Made by a program: the position numbers and the translations under genes. A stretch of DNA of 64,000 nt, from assembly GCA_965219175.1 (NCBI GenBank), contig CBDCNI010000001.1:930001-994000 (forward strand), read 5' to 3'. Positions 17,772-26,197 of the stretch are shown here, piece by piece. The DNA is from JBBPZK01 sp965219175. Lineage in GTDB: Bacteria > Actinomycetota > Rubrobacteria > Rubrobacterales > Rubrobacteraceae. Under the pieces are notes generated by a model. It had not been told where the DNA came from, ran no database searches, and saw nothing but the letters and a program-made list of their open reading frames with translations. Position 1 is the stretch's first letter. Every line of letters starts with the position of its first letter.

Positions 17772-18611
17772 TCAACCGGTCTCCACTCGGCGGATAAGCG
17801 TAAGGCCATCCCTAAGCGGGATGACCACCTGCTCGACGCGAGGATCAGCCGCGACTGTCTGGTTGAACGTTGCGATCGCGACCCCGTTGGCCGTCGACTC
17901 GCCCGATACATATGGTTGCCCCTGCATCAGCGTGTTGTCCACACAGATCACGCCATGAGGCGCCAGCAGGCCAGTATCCAGCAGAGTAGTCAGATAGTCC
18001 ACGTAGCCTGCCTTATCGGCGTCTATGAAGACGAGATCGAAAGTCTCATTGTCAGCGGACAACTCCTTGAGCGTGAACAGCGCCGGCGCCACCTTGACGA
18101 CGATTTTGTGTCCGCTAGTGGACTCGCTAAAGCATTGCCGGGCAAACTCTGCGACATCAGCATCGATCTCACAGGCGACCACTTCGCCGTCGTCGGGCAG
18201 GGCTTCCGCCATCGCGAGAGCGGAGTAGCCGGTGAACATACCGATATCCAGCACTCGTTTCGCCCGGCTCATGTACACGAGCATCTTCAGCGTCTGGCCC
18301 TCGACGTGTCCCGAGAGCATCTCCTGCTCGAGCTGCCCGACGGTGTCATTGTTGGAGCGCCGGCTCCAGTCTTCTGCTTGGGTACTTTGGGCAAGCAGTC
18401 TCAGGGCCGGAGACTCCGGCGTCGTGCATTGGCTCAAGTAAGGCTCCAATCCACCTGCCAACTCGCACGCTTCCCGCAGTCCAGACTTCAGCTCCGGGTC
18501 AATACTGTCCACAGCTTCGAGCCTTTGGCTCAATCGGTCGAGCTTCGCCGCCAGAATGCCCGATGGGGTCACGGGCCTCGGCGAGTCTACCGGTCTGGAG
18601 ATGGGTTTCAT
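17772..18611 (-). CDS. mysB: MysB: O-methyltransferase forming 4-deoxygadusol
   Basis: 279 residues from the ATG ending at 18611, overlapping the mysA stop by four bases (ATGA). A caffeoyl-CoA-type class I methyltransferase: SAM loop VLDIGMFTGYSALAMAEA, then FIDADKAGY and ICVDNTL, which carry metal-binding acidic residues. The N-terminal extension with EPYLSQCTTPES and EQEMLSGHVEGQTLKM is, from memory, shared with cyanobacterial MysB. It methylates desmethyl-4-deoxygadusol made by MysA to give 4-deoxygadusol, the MAA core. Confidence 0.94.
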   Translation of the reverse strand: MKPISRPVDSPRPVTPSGILAAKLDRLSQRLEAVDSIDPELKSGLREACELAGGLEPYLSQCTTPESPALRLLAQSTQAEDWSRRSNNDTVGQLEQEMLSGHVEGQTLKMLVYMSRAKRVLDIGMFTGYSALAMAEALPDDGEVVACEIDADVAEFARQCFSESTSGHKIVVKVAPALFTLKELSADNETFDLVFIDADKAGYVDYLTTLLDTGLLAPHGVICVDNTLMQGQPYVSGESTANGVAIATFNQTVAADPRVEQVVIPLRDGLTLIRRVETG

Positions 18612-19858
18612 GCTTTTCTATCGCTTAATACAGGATCGCTAAACGACGCTAATACTGCCGTAAACACGTCTTCACCGTCCCCGCTGCGAGGGTAGCTGCT
18701 ACAAACGTCCTTGTGGATTTCCAACATCCGGTCTAGCTCTGTCGTCGTCAGATCGTTGACAAAGAAGCACGTTCCGACTGGGCGAGGAACAGCGGCGCGC
18801 AGCAAACCATCCCGCGTCTGGATGATCGAGTCAGTCGCCTTCCACAGCAACTCAGAAGTGAGGTAAGGGCTGTCGAGCGCCAGGCCGACGCGGCTCATCA
18901 GCCGAAAGATCCGGTCGCGTTCACTGGTCGAGATGTAGCCTCGCTGCTCGGCGACGGTGGCGGAGAAAGCCATGTCGACGTTGACCGCGTGACCGTGGAA
19001 CATCGGAACATCAGGCGTTAGCTCCAGGGTGGGACTCCAGGTATGACCATAAGCGATGGCGCGATCCAACTCCAACTCGTGCAAATTAGGCACCTCCAGG
19101 TTCAGCATGGTGCTGATCGCGTCATACGTCACCTCGTGCGCTATTTCCCGCGTCTCACGCGCTCCATCCAGGTAGCCAAAGCGGGTAAGCAGAAGGTCCT
19201 CGCCATTCTTTTCCAACAGCTCGAAGATTCCTCTGTTGGCGACGACAGCTATCTTGATCAGCTCCGCCATGCCATTGCGCACCTGATCGGTAGGCAAAGT
19301 TTTCAGGAACGAGAAGTCCAGGATCACCTTCTGGGATGCGTGGAATGCGCCCAGCCGATTCTTGTACTTGCCGTGGTTGACGGCGACTTTGATCGCGACG
19401 CTCGCATCAATGAGCCCGATCAGGGTCGTCGGAACCCGGATATAGTTCGTGGAACGTCGAAAAGTGGCACAGGCGAGACCGGCCACGTCGGTGGTCAAGC
19501 CGCCGCCCACCACCAATACCGGCTCCTTGCGGAGCAAACCGAAATCTCCGAACGCATCGACGATTCGCTCTAGCGTCCGTAAGGTCTTATCCGTCTCCTT
19601 GATCGCGACCGGAAAGACGGTCAAATCAATCTGATAATGCTCGAAATAAGCCTGCATCTGCTCGCCGTACACGCCGTACACGGTTTCGTCCACTACCATG
19701 AGGCAGCGCCCGAATTGATGGTAGCTTTCCGCGATCTCGGCGTTTTCGACCGCGAAAGCTCCCTCTACGTAGAGCAGGGAGTAGTCGATCTTTTCGTATG
19801 CCTCAACGTGAAATGCTGTTTCTGTTGCCCTGACAGTTGCGCGAGGGGTGACTGTCAT
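18608..19858 (-). CDS. mysA: MysA: desmethyl-4-deoxygadusol synthase
   Basis: 416 residues from the ATG ending at 19858, behind GGAGGCG. A sugar phosphate cyclase of the 3-dehydroquinate synthase superfamily that converts sedoheptulose 7-phosphate to desmethyl-4-deoxygadusol. Visible motifs: NAD loop VVGGGLTTDVAGLA (GGG at 118-120), RVPTTLIGLIDASVAIK, NHGKYKN (161-167), GMAELIKIAVVA and AYGHTWSPTLEL. The relative 2-epi-5-epi-valiolone synthase (EEVS) was considered, but mysB, mysC and mysD beside it, and strong resemblance to recalled Anabaena MysA, favour the MAA role. First core gene of the cluster. Confidence 0.95.
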   Translation of the reverse strand: MTVTPRATVRATETAFHVEAYEKIDYSLLYVEGAFAVENAEIAESYHQFGRCLMVVDETVYGVYGEQMQAYFEHYQIDLTVFPVAIKETDKTLRTLERIVDAFGDFGLLRKEPVLVVGGGLTTDVAGLACATFRRSTNYIRVPTTLIGLIDASVAIKVAVNHGKYKNRLGAFHASQKVILDFSFLKTLPTDQVRNGMAELIKIAVVANRGIFELLEKNGEDLLLTRFGYLDGARETREIAHEVTYDAISTMLNLEVPNLHELELDRAIAYGHTWSPTLELTPDVPMFHGHAVNVDMAFSATVAEQRGYISTSERDRIFRLMSRVGLALDSPYLTSELLWKATDSIIQTRDGLLRAAVPRPVGTCFFVNDLTTTELDRMLEIHKDVCSSYPRSGDGEDVFTAVLASFSDPVLSDRKA

Positions 19859-19863
19859 ATTTT

Positions 19864-19941
19864 CTAACGCCTCCAGTCGGCGGTGGATAAATCTGCTTGA
19901 TTCCGGGTGAAGATCACGGTTCCCAGTTCTTCATAGTTCAT
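19864..19941 (-). CDS. Possible 25-codon leader peptide upstream of mysA
   Basis: The frame ATG (19941) to TAG (19864-19866) encodes MNYEELGTVIFTRNQADLST plus five residues, ending five bases before the mysA ATG; the mysA Shine-Dalgarno lies inside its last codons. The frame is open further upstream without a clear start. It could couple mysA translation or be chance. There is no clear ribosome site of its own apart from GTGAGG directly before the ATG. Confidence 0.3.
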   Translation of the reverse strand: MNYEELGTVIFTRNQADLSTADWRR

Positions 19942-19963
19942 CCTCACGTAGAATGAGGAGAAC
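19936..19963 (-). other. Hairpin in the mysA leader
   Basis: On the minus strand GTTC-TCCTCA pairs with TGAGGA-(T)-GAAC around a seven-base loop, with a single bulge. The structure covers the start of the small leader frame. There is no T-run after it, so it is not a simple terminator; a role in translation control is possible but unproven. Confidence 0.35.
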
Positions 19964-20021
19964 ACGACTTTTGCCGTCCATGGCAAGAGGTCATCCGCCC
20001 GACTTTGGTATCTCGGAGGAC

Positions 20022-20690
20022 CTACTCTCTCCGAATGAACTCCTGCAATTCGTCGAAGTTCAATCGATCAACGCGATGCTGGGCCGTCTCAAAGTTGTTG
20101 TTGGCGGTGTTCTCGTTCGGGAACGCGACGCACTTCAGACCTGCCGCCGCGGCAGCCCGCACTCCTTCCAAATTATCTTCGATCGCAATACAATCGCCGC
20201 TTTCCTCACCCAGGCTCTGCAGCGCAAAGGAATAGGCAGCTTTATCCGGCTTTGGTTGACCGACGTTGGAAGCGTCTACGATTACGTCAAAATCGGTAGT
20301 CTGGACATCCGGACTCAAGGCTTTAGTCAGCGCCGAGATATTTTCTCGGGAAGTCGTGGTCACAAAGGCGACCTTCATGCCGTTGCTCTTCGCGCCCTGT
20401 ATTGTTTCGACGACGCCGGTGCGGGGAGCCAACCGGGATGTGGTTAGGCTTTTTTGGAAGATCTTTGATTTTGTTTCGTGAATTGCCTTCGCATCGACCG
20501 TGTCCCCGACCGAATCCGCGTAATCGGCGATCCTCTTCTGACCGCCGCTCTTTTCTAGCATCGTAAGATACTCGTCTCGATCCCACCGCCATCCCAGTCC
20601 GTACTCCTCGAAAGCTTGATTGAAAGCCTGCCTCTGCAGTTCGGAGGTGTCGGCGATGGTGCTGATCGAGCCGAACAGAATAGCTGACAT
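20022..20690 (-). CDS. HAD-superfamily protein with degenerate motif I
   Basis: 222 residues from the ATG ending at 20690; a TTG at 20705 is an alternative. The CbbY/beta-phosphoglucomutase-type HAD fold is clear: helical cap, motif II (VAFVTTTS), motif III lysine (GQPKPDKAAY) and motif IV (CIAIEDNLEGVRAA). Motif I, normally DxDGT, reads ILFGSISTIAD, so both catalytic aspartates are replaced (Gly and Ile). Classical phosphatase or mutase chemistry should therefore be impossible. I recall similar LFGSI-type HAD-like proteins in other bacteria, so this may be a conserved variant. It lies 163 bases upstream of mysA on the same strand, probably in the same transcript. Confidence 0.85.
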   Translation of the reverse strand: MSAILFGSISTIADTSELQRQAFNQAFEEYGLGWRWDRDEYLTMLEKSGGQKRIADYADSVGDTVDAKAIHETKSKIFQKSLTTSRLAPRTGVVETIQGAKSNGMKVAFVTTTSRENISALTKALSPDVQTTDFDVIVDASNVGQPKPDKAAYSFALQSLGEESGDCIAIEDNLEGVRAAAAAGLKCVAFPNENTANNNFETAQHRVDRLNFDELQEFIRRE

Positions 20691-20764
20691 CTTACTGTAC
20701 CCCAACTCTCTAATAGATGACGTGATGTTAAGTCGCCAGTATTCTCCAGTTCTCTACGCGTGAC

Positions 20765-20793
20765 TGTATTCGGTATTACGGGGTTATGTTCAA
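20765..20793 (-). promoter_or_regulatory. Candidate promoter of the MAA cluster
   Basis: On the minus strand TTGAAC (20793-20788) and AATACA (20770-20765) are separated by exactly 17 bases, about 75 bases upstream of the HAD-like start. It is the best match in the gap and would drive HAD-mysABCD as one unit. Confidence 0.4.
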
Positions 20794-21016
20794 GAGCGTT
20801 CGACATCTCCCGCGAGGTAGTGTTCCGGGACGAACCGGCTAACTCCCCCGTGCTTATGGGAGGAAGGGAGACGCCGAAGACCTTGACGACCTCCTTGTGA
20901 TCGGTGCCGAGATCTACGGCGTCCTACATGTTTAGCTGGAGATCCTTCGAATACGGTTTCGTGCCGAGAAAGTATCCGCGAGGCTCACCCTACACGTAAC
21001 TCGCTGTCAGACCTAA
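20794..21016. other. Intergenic stretch upstream of the MAA cluster
   Basis: Part of a 326-base gene-free gap (20691-21016). Apart from the promoter candidate, nothing is recognisable. One plus-strand frame near 20841-20930 (DLDDLLVIGAEIYGVLHV then stop) looks faintly coding-like but is too short to name. Confidence 0.3.
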
Positions 21017-21544
21017 TTACCCACTGTGCTTGTCGGGACGGAAGGCAACCAGCCGCAGAGACTTGGCAAACCTCTGTCGCTCGTCTTCTGGCCCGTCAAG
21101 CGGATAGTCAGATAAGAACACCCTCACGAGAAATCGAAACACCAGCGGGTGCAGGCGCGCGTACTCCGAGATTATGGCGTGGTTCTCCTCCGGAGCTGGA
21201 AACCGTTGCTCCGGCACGTAGCGCTCGTGTCCGGTGCGGACTTCCAGCGCCGGGTTCGCCTTTATGTTTCGGTACCAGTCGGCCTTCTCTCCTCTGCCGG
21301 AGAGTACGATGCTCTCTTTCTCAGCCTTGTTGTAGAGGATCACCTCAAGCACCGTCTCCCTCAGGAGATTGCTCTTCCGTCCCTTGTGGACAAAAAATAG
21401 AAACCGATGTCCGAGCATCCAGCCAAGGTTGAGCCGGTACAGGTAGACCGGCAGGCGAAACGCGAGTCGCAAGACTCCGGTAGGCTTCGACCGCAACCAA
21501 GACGGGACAGGGGGTGGATAGTCAGGTTTGGAAAAGCCCTTCAC
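21017..21544 (-). CDS. Deazaflavin-dependent nitroreductase-family protein
   Basis: 175 residues from the GTG ending at 21544, directly behind AAGGAGGTAAC; a longer upstream frame adds only 15 unlikely residues. The split-barrel pattern (GWMLGHRFLFFVHKGRKSNLLRE, then SGRGEKADWYRNIKANP) is typical of the DDN/F420H2-dependent nitroreductase family of actinobacteria. Members use F420 to reduce quinones, nitro groups or enones. It ends 311 bases upstream of the HAD-like stretch and starts 46 bases downstream of hyuB, so it may close the hydantoinase operon. Confidence 0.85.
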   Translation of the reverse strand: MKGFSKPDYPPPVPSWLRSKPTGVLRLAFRLPVYLYRLNLGWMLGHRFLFFVHKGRKSNLLRETVLEVILYNKAEKESIVLSGRGEKADWYRNIKANPALEVRTGHERYVPEQRFPAPEENHAIISEYARLHPLVFRFLVRVFLSDYPLDGPEDERQRFAKSLRLVAFRPDKHSG

Positions 21545-21589
21545 GTTACCTCCTTGTATGTTCTTTCGACAACCCGTACAGAACGGCAA

Positions 21590-23143
21590 CTAGGTTCCCG
21601 GAGCACCGTACCCGCCACCGCCCGGTGTGTGGATCGTCACCACGTCTCCCTCCGCAAGCTCCCGGCTCGTCTTCGGCGGCAACTGTTCGCCGTTTAGGAG
21701 GTTCTTACCGGTATTTCCATTCTCGCCGCCTCGCGCGCCCTGCGGGGGATGACGGCGGCGATCGGCCAGGAGTGAGAGGGTGGCTGGTTCAAGGACTTTC
21801 ACGGAGCGGACGAGGCCGTCGCCGCCACGATACTTCCCGTCGCCGCCGGAGTCGTAGAGTAGTTCGTAGCGTTCGACGCGCATCGGGTACTCAAGCTCGA
21901 AAGCTTCGACAGGTGTATTCAGGGTGTTGGACATGCCGACGTGGACGCCGGAGGGGCCGGGGCCGCCGCTGCTCGCGCCCTGGCCGCCGCCCATCGTCTC
22001 GTAGTAAGTCCAGCCGCCGCCTCGACGCCCCCCGATTATGAGGTTGTTCATCGTCCCCTGGCCCAGGGCGGGGATGTCTTCCGGGGCGAAGCCTGCGAGC
22101 GCCGCGAGTGTCACATCGGCGATACGGTTGGAGGTCTCGACGTTTCCGGCGACTACCGCCGAAGGACTTGTGGCGTTTACGAGGCTTCCTTCCGGGGCGA
22201 GTATTTCAAGCGGCGCGTAGGTCCCCGCGTTTGCTGGAACGTCTTTTGGCAGCAGCACCCGCAGGGCGAAGTAGCAGGCCGAGCGGGTTACGGGAAGGGG
22301 GCAGTTGACGTTGCCCGCAACCGCCTCCGAGGTGCCGGTGAAGTCCATGGTCATTGAGTCGTCTTTTATGGTGACGGTTGCTTTGATCTGGATATCTTCA
22401 TCAGTAGTGCCGTCGCCTTCCAGGACGTCCTCGGCTGTGTATTCGCCGTCCGGGAGCGCCCGGATCGCCTCGCGCGTCCGTCTGTCCGTGTAGGAGATGA
22501 CTTCCTCGAAGGCGGCCAGTATGGTCTCCTCGCCGCGACGCTCCATCAGCTCCGAGATACGTGTCCCTGCGAGACGGTTGGCGGCTATTTGGGCGCGCAG
22601 GTCGCCGCGTCTCAGGGCGGGCGTGCGGACGTTCGCCAGGATTAGGGCAAGTACCTCCTCGATGTACTCTCCGCCGCGAACGAGACGCACCGGTGGGATG
22701 ATAAGCCCTTCCTGGTAGATCTCCCGCGACGCCGAAGGCATAGAACCGGGGCTCATCCCGCCAACGTCCGAGTGATGAGCCCGCGTGACCGCGTAGCCGA
22801 CGATTTCAACTCCATAGGCGACCGGAGAGACGAGTGTTATGTCCGGCAGGTGCGTGCCGCCGGAGTAGGGATCATTGAGGGCGAAGACGTCGCCGGGCTC
22901 GGGGCTGCGTTCCATCACGGCTGCGACGGCTTCCGGCATGGCGCCGAGGTGGACCGGGATATGCTCCGCCTGGGCGACCATCCTGCCGCGTGCGTCGAAA
23001 AGGGCGGTCGAGCAGTCGCGCCGCTCCTTGATGTTGGACGAGTACGCGCCCCGGATCAAGACCGCTCCCATCTCCTCGGCGACCCCCGAAAGCGCGCTCG
23101 CCAAGACCGAGAGCGTCACCGGGTCGAGCTTCCCGTTACTCAT
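21590..23143 (-). CDS. hyuB: Hydantoinase B / oxoprolinase beta-type subunit
   Basis: 517 residues from the ATG ending at 23143, overlapping the hyuA 3' end by eight bases. HyuB hallmarks are present: an N-terminal DPVTLSVLASALSGVAEEMG, FALNDPYSGGTHLPD, TRAHHSDVGGMSPGS and the C-terminal GGGGYGAPG. Together with HyuA it forms an ATP-dependent amidohydrolase or carboxylase acting on N-methylhydantoin, 5-oxoproline or a related lactam or ketone. The downstream gene is a deazaflavin-dependent enzyme. The exact substrate cannot be told. Confidence 0.92.
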   Translation of the reverse strand: MSNGKLDPVTLSVLASALSGVAEEMGAVLIRGAYSSNIKERRDCSTALFDARGRMVAQAEHIPVHLGAMPEAVAAVMERSPEPGDVFALNDPYSGGTHLPDITLVSPVAYGVEIVGYAVTRAHHSDVGGMSPGSMPSASREIYQEGLIIPPVRLVRGGEYIEEVLALILANVRTPALRRGDLRAQIAANRLAGTRISELMERRGEETILAAFEEVISYTDRRTREAIRALPDGEYTAEDVLEGDGTTDEDIQIKATVTIKDDSMTMDFTGTSEAVAGNVNCPLPVTRSACYFALRVLLPKDVPANAGTYAPLEILAPEGSLVNATSPSAVVAGNVETSNRIADVTLAALAGFAPEDIPALGQGTMNNLIIGGRRGGGWTYYETMGGGQGASSGGPGPSGVHVGMSNTLNTPVEAFELEYPMRVERYELLYDSGGDGKYRGGDGLVRSVKVLEPATLSLLADRRRHPPQGARGGENGNTGKNLLNGEQLPPKTSRELAEGDVVTIHTPGGGGYGAPGT

Positions 23144-25100
23144 CGGCCTTCTCTAGCACGAGCGTACCAACCGCGTCTATCTTGCCCCGCCATCCGGGAC
23201 GCACCACGCAAGTTGCCTCCTTGAACTCGACTATTGTCGGACCTCCGACCTCCGAACCTCGTCCTAGCGTCTCGCGGTCCAGGACCGGGACCTCCTTCCA
23301 CTCGCCGTCGAAGTTTGCTTCTCTGTGCTCCGCTTCGCCATCCTGTGGTTTCGGCTCTTCCAAGTCCGGTTTATCGACCGGCACGGTCGAGATCAGGCGC
23401 AGGTTCACCAGCTCTACAGCCTCATCCTCCATCCGGTACCCGTACCGCTGCTCGTGGGCGGCGTGGAAACGCTCCTCCAGTTTCTCCAAATCGTCCGCTC
23501 CGACCGTCAGCTCGAAAGACTGTCCTTTGTAGCGCAGGTCCGCTCGCCGCGTGTGAGTCGGCGCGTCCAGGTCCCTGTTCGCCGCTTTCTCCATCTCCTC
23601 GAACCGCTTCTCGAACTCTCTCTCGTCTACCCTGTCCAGGGCGGAGAGGTACGGGCGCACGTAGTCTCGGCGCAGGTCGGAGATGGCGAGCCCGAGCGCG
23701 CTCAGGACTCCTCCGGCGCGTGGAACGAGGACGGTCTCCATGCCCAACTCTTCCGCGAGCGCACAGGCGTGCAGTCCGCCCGCCCCTCCGAAAGCGAGCA
23801 GGGCGAACTCTCTCGGGTCCAGGCCGCGCTCCACGCTTATTACGCGCAGGGCGCGGACCATCTCCGCGTTCGCCACGCGAGTTATTCCGAGCGCCGTCTC
23901 TTCCGGCGAAAGCCCGAGCTTCTCGCCCAGGACGCCGAGCGCCTTCTCCGAAAGGTCCCGCCGGAGCGTCACCTCGCCGCCTAGCTCCGCGCCGTCCGCG
24001 AGGTAGCCGAGAAACAGGTTCGCGTCGGTGACGGCTGGTTCCTCTCCACCTTTGCCGTAGGCGGCGGGGCCGGGCTCCGCGCCGGTCGAGTGGGGACCTA
24101 CGCGCAGGGCGCCGCCCGCATCCGCCCAGGATATGGAGCCGCCGCCCGCGCTGACGGTGTGAACGTCAACCATCGGGAGCTTTATGGGAACCCCGGCGAC
24201 CACCGTCTCCGTCGTCGTCTGGGCCTCGCCCGAGATGATCGGGGCTACGTCCGTGCTGGTCCCGCCCATGTCGAATGTCAGCAAGTTCTCGTATCCTCCA
24301 AGCGCACCCACATAGGCCGCCCCGACGACCCCGCCCGCCGGCCCTGAGAGCACGCACCCCGCAGCGTCCGAGATGGCGTCTTCGACCCGCGCAACACCGC
24401 CGGAGGACTGCATGATGAGCGGACTCGAAACCCCTGCCTCCTCCGTTTTGCCGGCCAGATTCTTCAGGTAAGCGGCGAGTTTCGGAGCCAGGTAAGCGTC
24501 GGCTGCGGTAGTCGAGAAACGTTCGTACTCCCGGAACTCCGGCAGCACCTCGCTGCTGAGAGAGACGTGCATCTCCGGCAGCGCCTCGCGTAGCGCCTCC
24601 CCAACGCGCTGCTCGTGTTCGGGGTGGGCGAAGGCGAAGAGCAGGCACACGGCGACCGCCTCCACATCGGCTCTCTCCACGGCGGCGACTGCTTCTTTCA
24701 GGCTCTGTTCGTCCAGGGCTTGTATCTCGCCGTCCGGTCCCATTCGTTCCTTTACCGTAAAGCGAAGGTCGCGCGGGACGAGCGGGGGAGGACGGTCTAC
24801 CGAGAGGTCGTAGAGCGATGGTCTGTTCTGGCGGGCGATCTCCAGGATGTCCCGGAATCCTTCGGTGGTGACGAGCGCCATCTTCGCGCCGCGGCGTTCG
24901 AGCAGGGCGTTGGTGGCGACGGTCATGCCGTGGGCGAGGGCTGTTACGGAGGACGCTTCTATTTCGGAAGTCCGGATCGCATTCATCACGCCCTCTGATT
25001 GGTCGCGCGGGGTGGACGGGACTTTGACGGTGATGAGCGTGCCGTCGCCGAGGGCCACGAGGTCGGTGAACGTGCCGCCTACGTCGACTCCGAGTCGCAA
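23136..25100 (-). CDS. hyuA: Hydantoinase A / oxoprolinase alpha-type subunit
   Basis: About 654 residues if started at the TTG ending at 25100, which gives MRLGVDVGGTFTD, the usual HyuA beginning; CTG 25121 behind GAGAGG is an alternative. The ASKHA-type phosphate loop (VDVGGTFTD), the SGPAGGVVGA and FDMGGTSTDV motifs and the DPREFALLAFGGAGGLHA region are all present. It binds ATP and activates the lactam or carbonyl substrate for its HyuB partner. It diverges from the cyclase gene at 25346; the shared gap may contain both promoters. Confidence 0.92.
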   Translation of the reverse strand: MRLGVDVGGTFTDLVALGDGTLITVKVPSTPRDQSEGVMNAIRTSEIEASSVTALAHGMTVATNALLERRGAKMALVTTEGFRDILEIARQNRPSLYDLSVDRPPPLVPRDLRFTVKERMGPDGEIQALDEQSLKEAVAAVERADVEAVAVCLLFAFAHPEHEQRVGEALREALPEMHVSLSSEVLPEFREYERFSTTAADAYLAPKLAAYLKNLAGKTEEAGVSSPLIMQSSGGVARVEDAISDAAGCVLSGPAGGVVGAAYVGALGGYENLLTFDMGGTSTDVAPIISGEAQTTTETVVAGVPIKLPMVDVHTVSAGGGSISWADAGGALRVGPHSTGAEPGPAAYGKGGEEPAVTDANLFLGYLADGAELGGEVTLRRDLSEKALGVLGEKLGLSPEETALGITRVANAEMVRALRVISVERGLDPREFALLAFGGAGGLHACALAEELGMETVLVPRAGGVLSALGLAISDLRRDYVRPYLSALDRVDEREFEKRFEEMEKAANRDLDAPTHTRRADLRYKGQSFELTVGADDLEKLEERFHAAHEQRYGYRMEDEAVELVNLRLISTVPVDKPDLEEPKPQDGEAEHREANFDGEWKEVPVLDRETLGRGSEVGGPTIVEFKEATCVVRPGWRGKIDAVGTLVLEKADE

Positions 25101-25345
25101 GTGTCGGCCAGTATCGTTCAGCGCTTCAAACCTCTCGTTGGGCCATCTTGCTCTTCGTGGCGGATGCTTCCGCGCACGCTCTCGATACCCGGTTCCCGCT
25201 GCTTTCGGCCAGCCACTCTGGTCCTCTTCCGGTCGCGGTACACGATGTTCCATCTCAGTCCATGATAGCTTTCTACGGTGCCTGTAAGCAAATCATTGTC
25301 TCTGTCCGAGGTTGACGCCGATCTGGCGGACGCCCAGACTCGGAG

Positions 25346-26197
25346 ATGAGGGAGTGTATCGCGGAAAGTGAGGTAATGCTGGTGGTGTATGGTGCTGGAG
25401 TGAAAGTGTTCGACCTGGAGCAGCCGCGTACCGATGAGATGCCGATCCATCCGGGTCACCGGCAGGCCGGCTACTCCTACTTGCTCCATCGTCGCCACGG
25501 AGACGAGTACCGCCCCGACGAGTCCGGACCTCGCACGAGCTCGGCCGGGATCCTTATTTGCGGCGAGCACACCGGCACCCACATAGACGCCCTCTGCCAC
25601 CAGGCCGAAGACCTCAAACTCTACGGCGATGTCGCCGTGGGTGAGGTCCAGACCTCACGCGGCTTCAGCAAGCTCGCCGTGGAGGAAATACCTCCCATCC
25701 TGGCTCCCGGCATCCTGCTGGACGTGGCCGCGAGCAAAGGCGTCGAGGAGCTAGCCCCCGGCTACGCGGTCACCGCCGAAGACCTCGAAGAGTGCTGCGG
25801 GCGTCAGGATGTGAGCGTCGAAGCAGGAAGTGTGTTGCTCGTGAGGACCGGAAACGGGCGTTACTGGGAGGACGAAGAGCGCTACCTGTCCGGGCCTGGG
25901 ATGGATGCCGGCGCGTCGTATTGGGCGGCGGAGAAGGGTGTGATCGCGGTAGGATCGGACAACATGGCTTGGGACGTGCCGGGGCTCAAGGACCCGGACC
26001 TCGGCTGTACGTTGCCGGGACACTTGATCCTGCTGGTGCGTCACGGTATCTACATTGTCGAGAACCTCGTGCTCGAAGAGTTGGCCGCCTCAGGCCACCA
26101 CCGCTTCGACTTTGTCTGCACGCCCTTGAAGTTCGTAGGCGCTACCGGCTCTCCGGTAAGACCCGTGGCGCTCGTATCCGACGCCGAAGACCTTTAG
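25346..26197 (+). CDS. Cyclase-family metal-dependent hydrolase
   Basis: 283 residues from ATG 25346; ATG 25376 is an equally plausible start. The zinc-binding signature HTGTHIDALCH (His75, His79, Asp81, His85) identifies the cyclase/kynurenine formamidase superfamily, which opens or hydrolyses amide or lactone bonds. Its position opposite the hydantoinase pair suggests a linked nitrogen-compound breakdown route (inference). Kynurenine formamidase itself is not supported because no other kynurenine gene is present. Its last four bases overlap the convergent MarR gene. Confidence 0.88.
   Translation: MRECIAESEVMLVVYGAGVKVFDLEQPRTDEMPIHPGHRQAGYSYLLHRRHGDEYRPDESGPRTSSAGILICGEHTGTHIDALCHQAEDLKLYGDVAVGEVQTSRGFSKLAVEEIPPILAPGILLDVAASKGVEELAPGYAVTAEDLEECCGRQDVSVEAGSVLLVRTGNGRYWEDEERYLSGPGMDAGASYWAAEKGVIAVGSDNMAWDVPGLKDPDLGCTLPGHLILLVRHGIYIVENLVLEELAASGHHRFDFVCTPLKFVGATGSPVRPVALVSDAEDL

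Noticed and set aside
18608..19858. Assignment of the sugar phosphate cyclase as 2-epi-5-epi-valiolone synthase or 3-dehydroquinate synthase
   Set aside because: The neighbours are MAA-specific mysB, mysC and mysD, and the motifs recall MysA; no aminocyclitol or shikimate genes are present.
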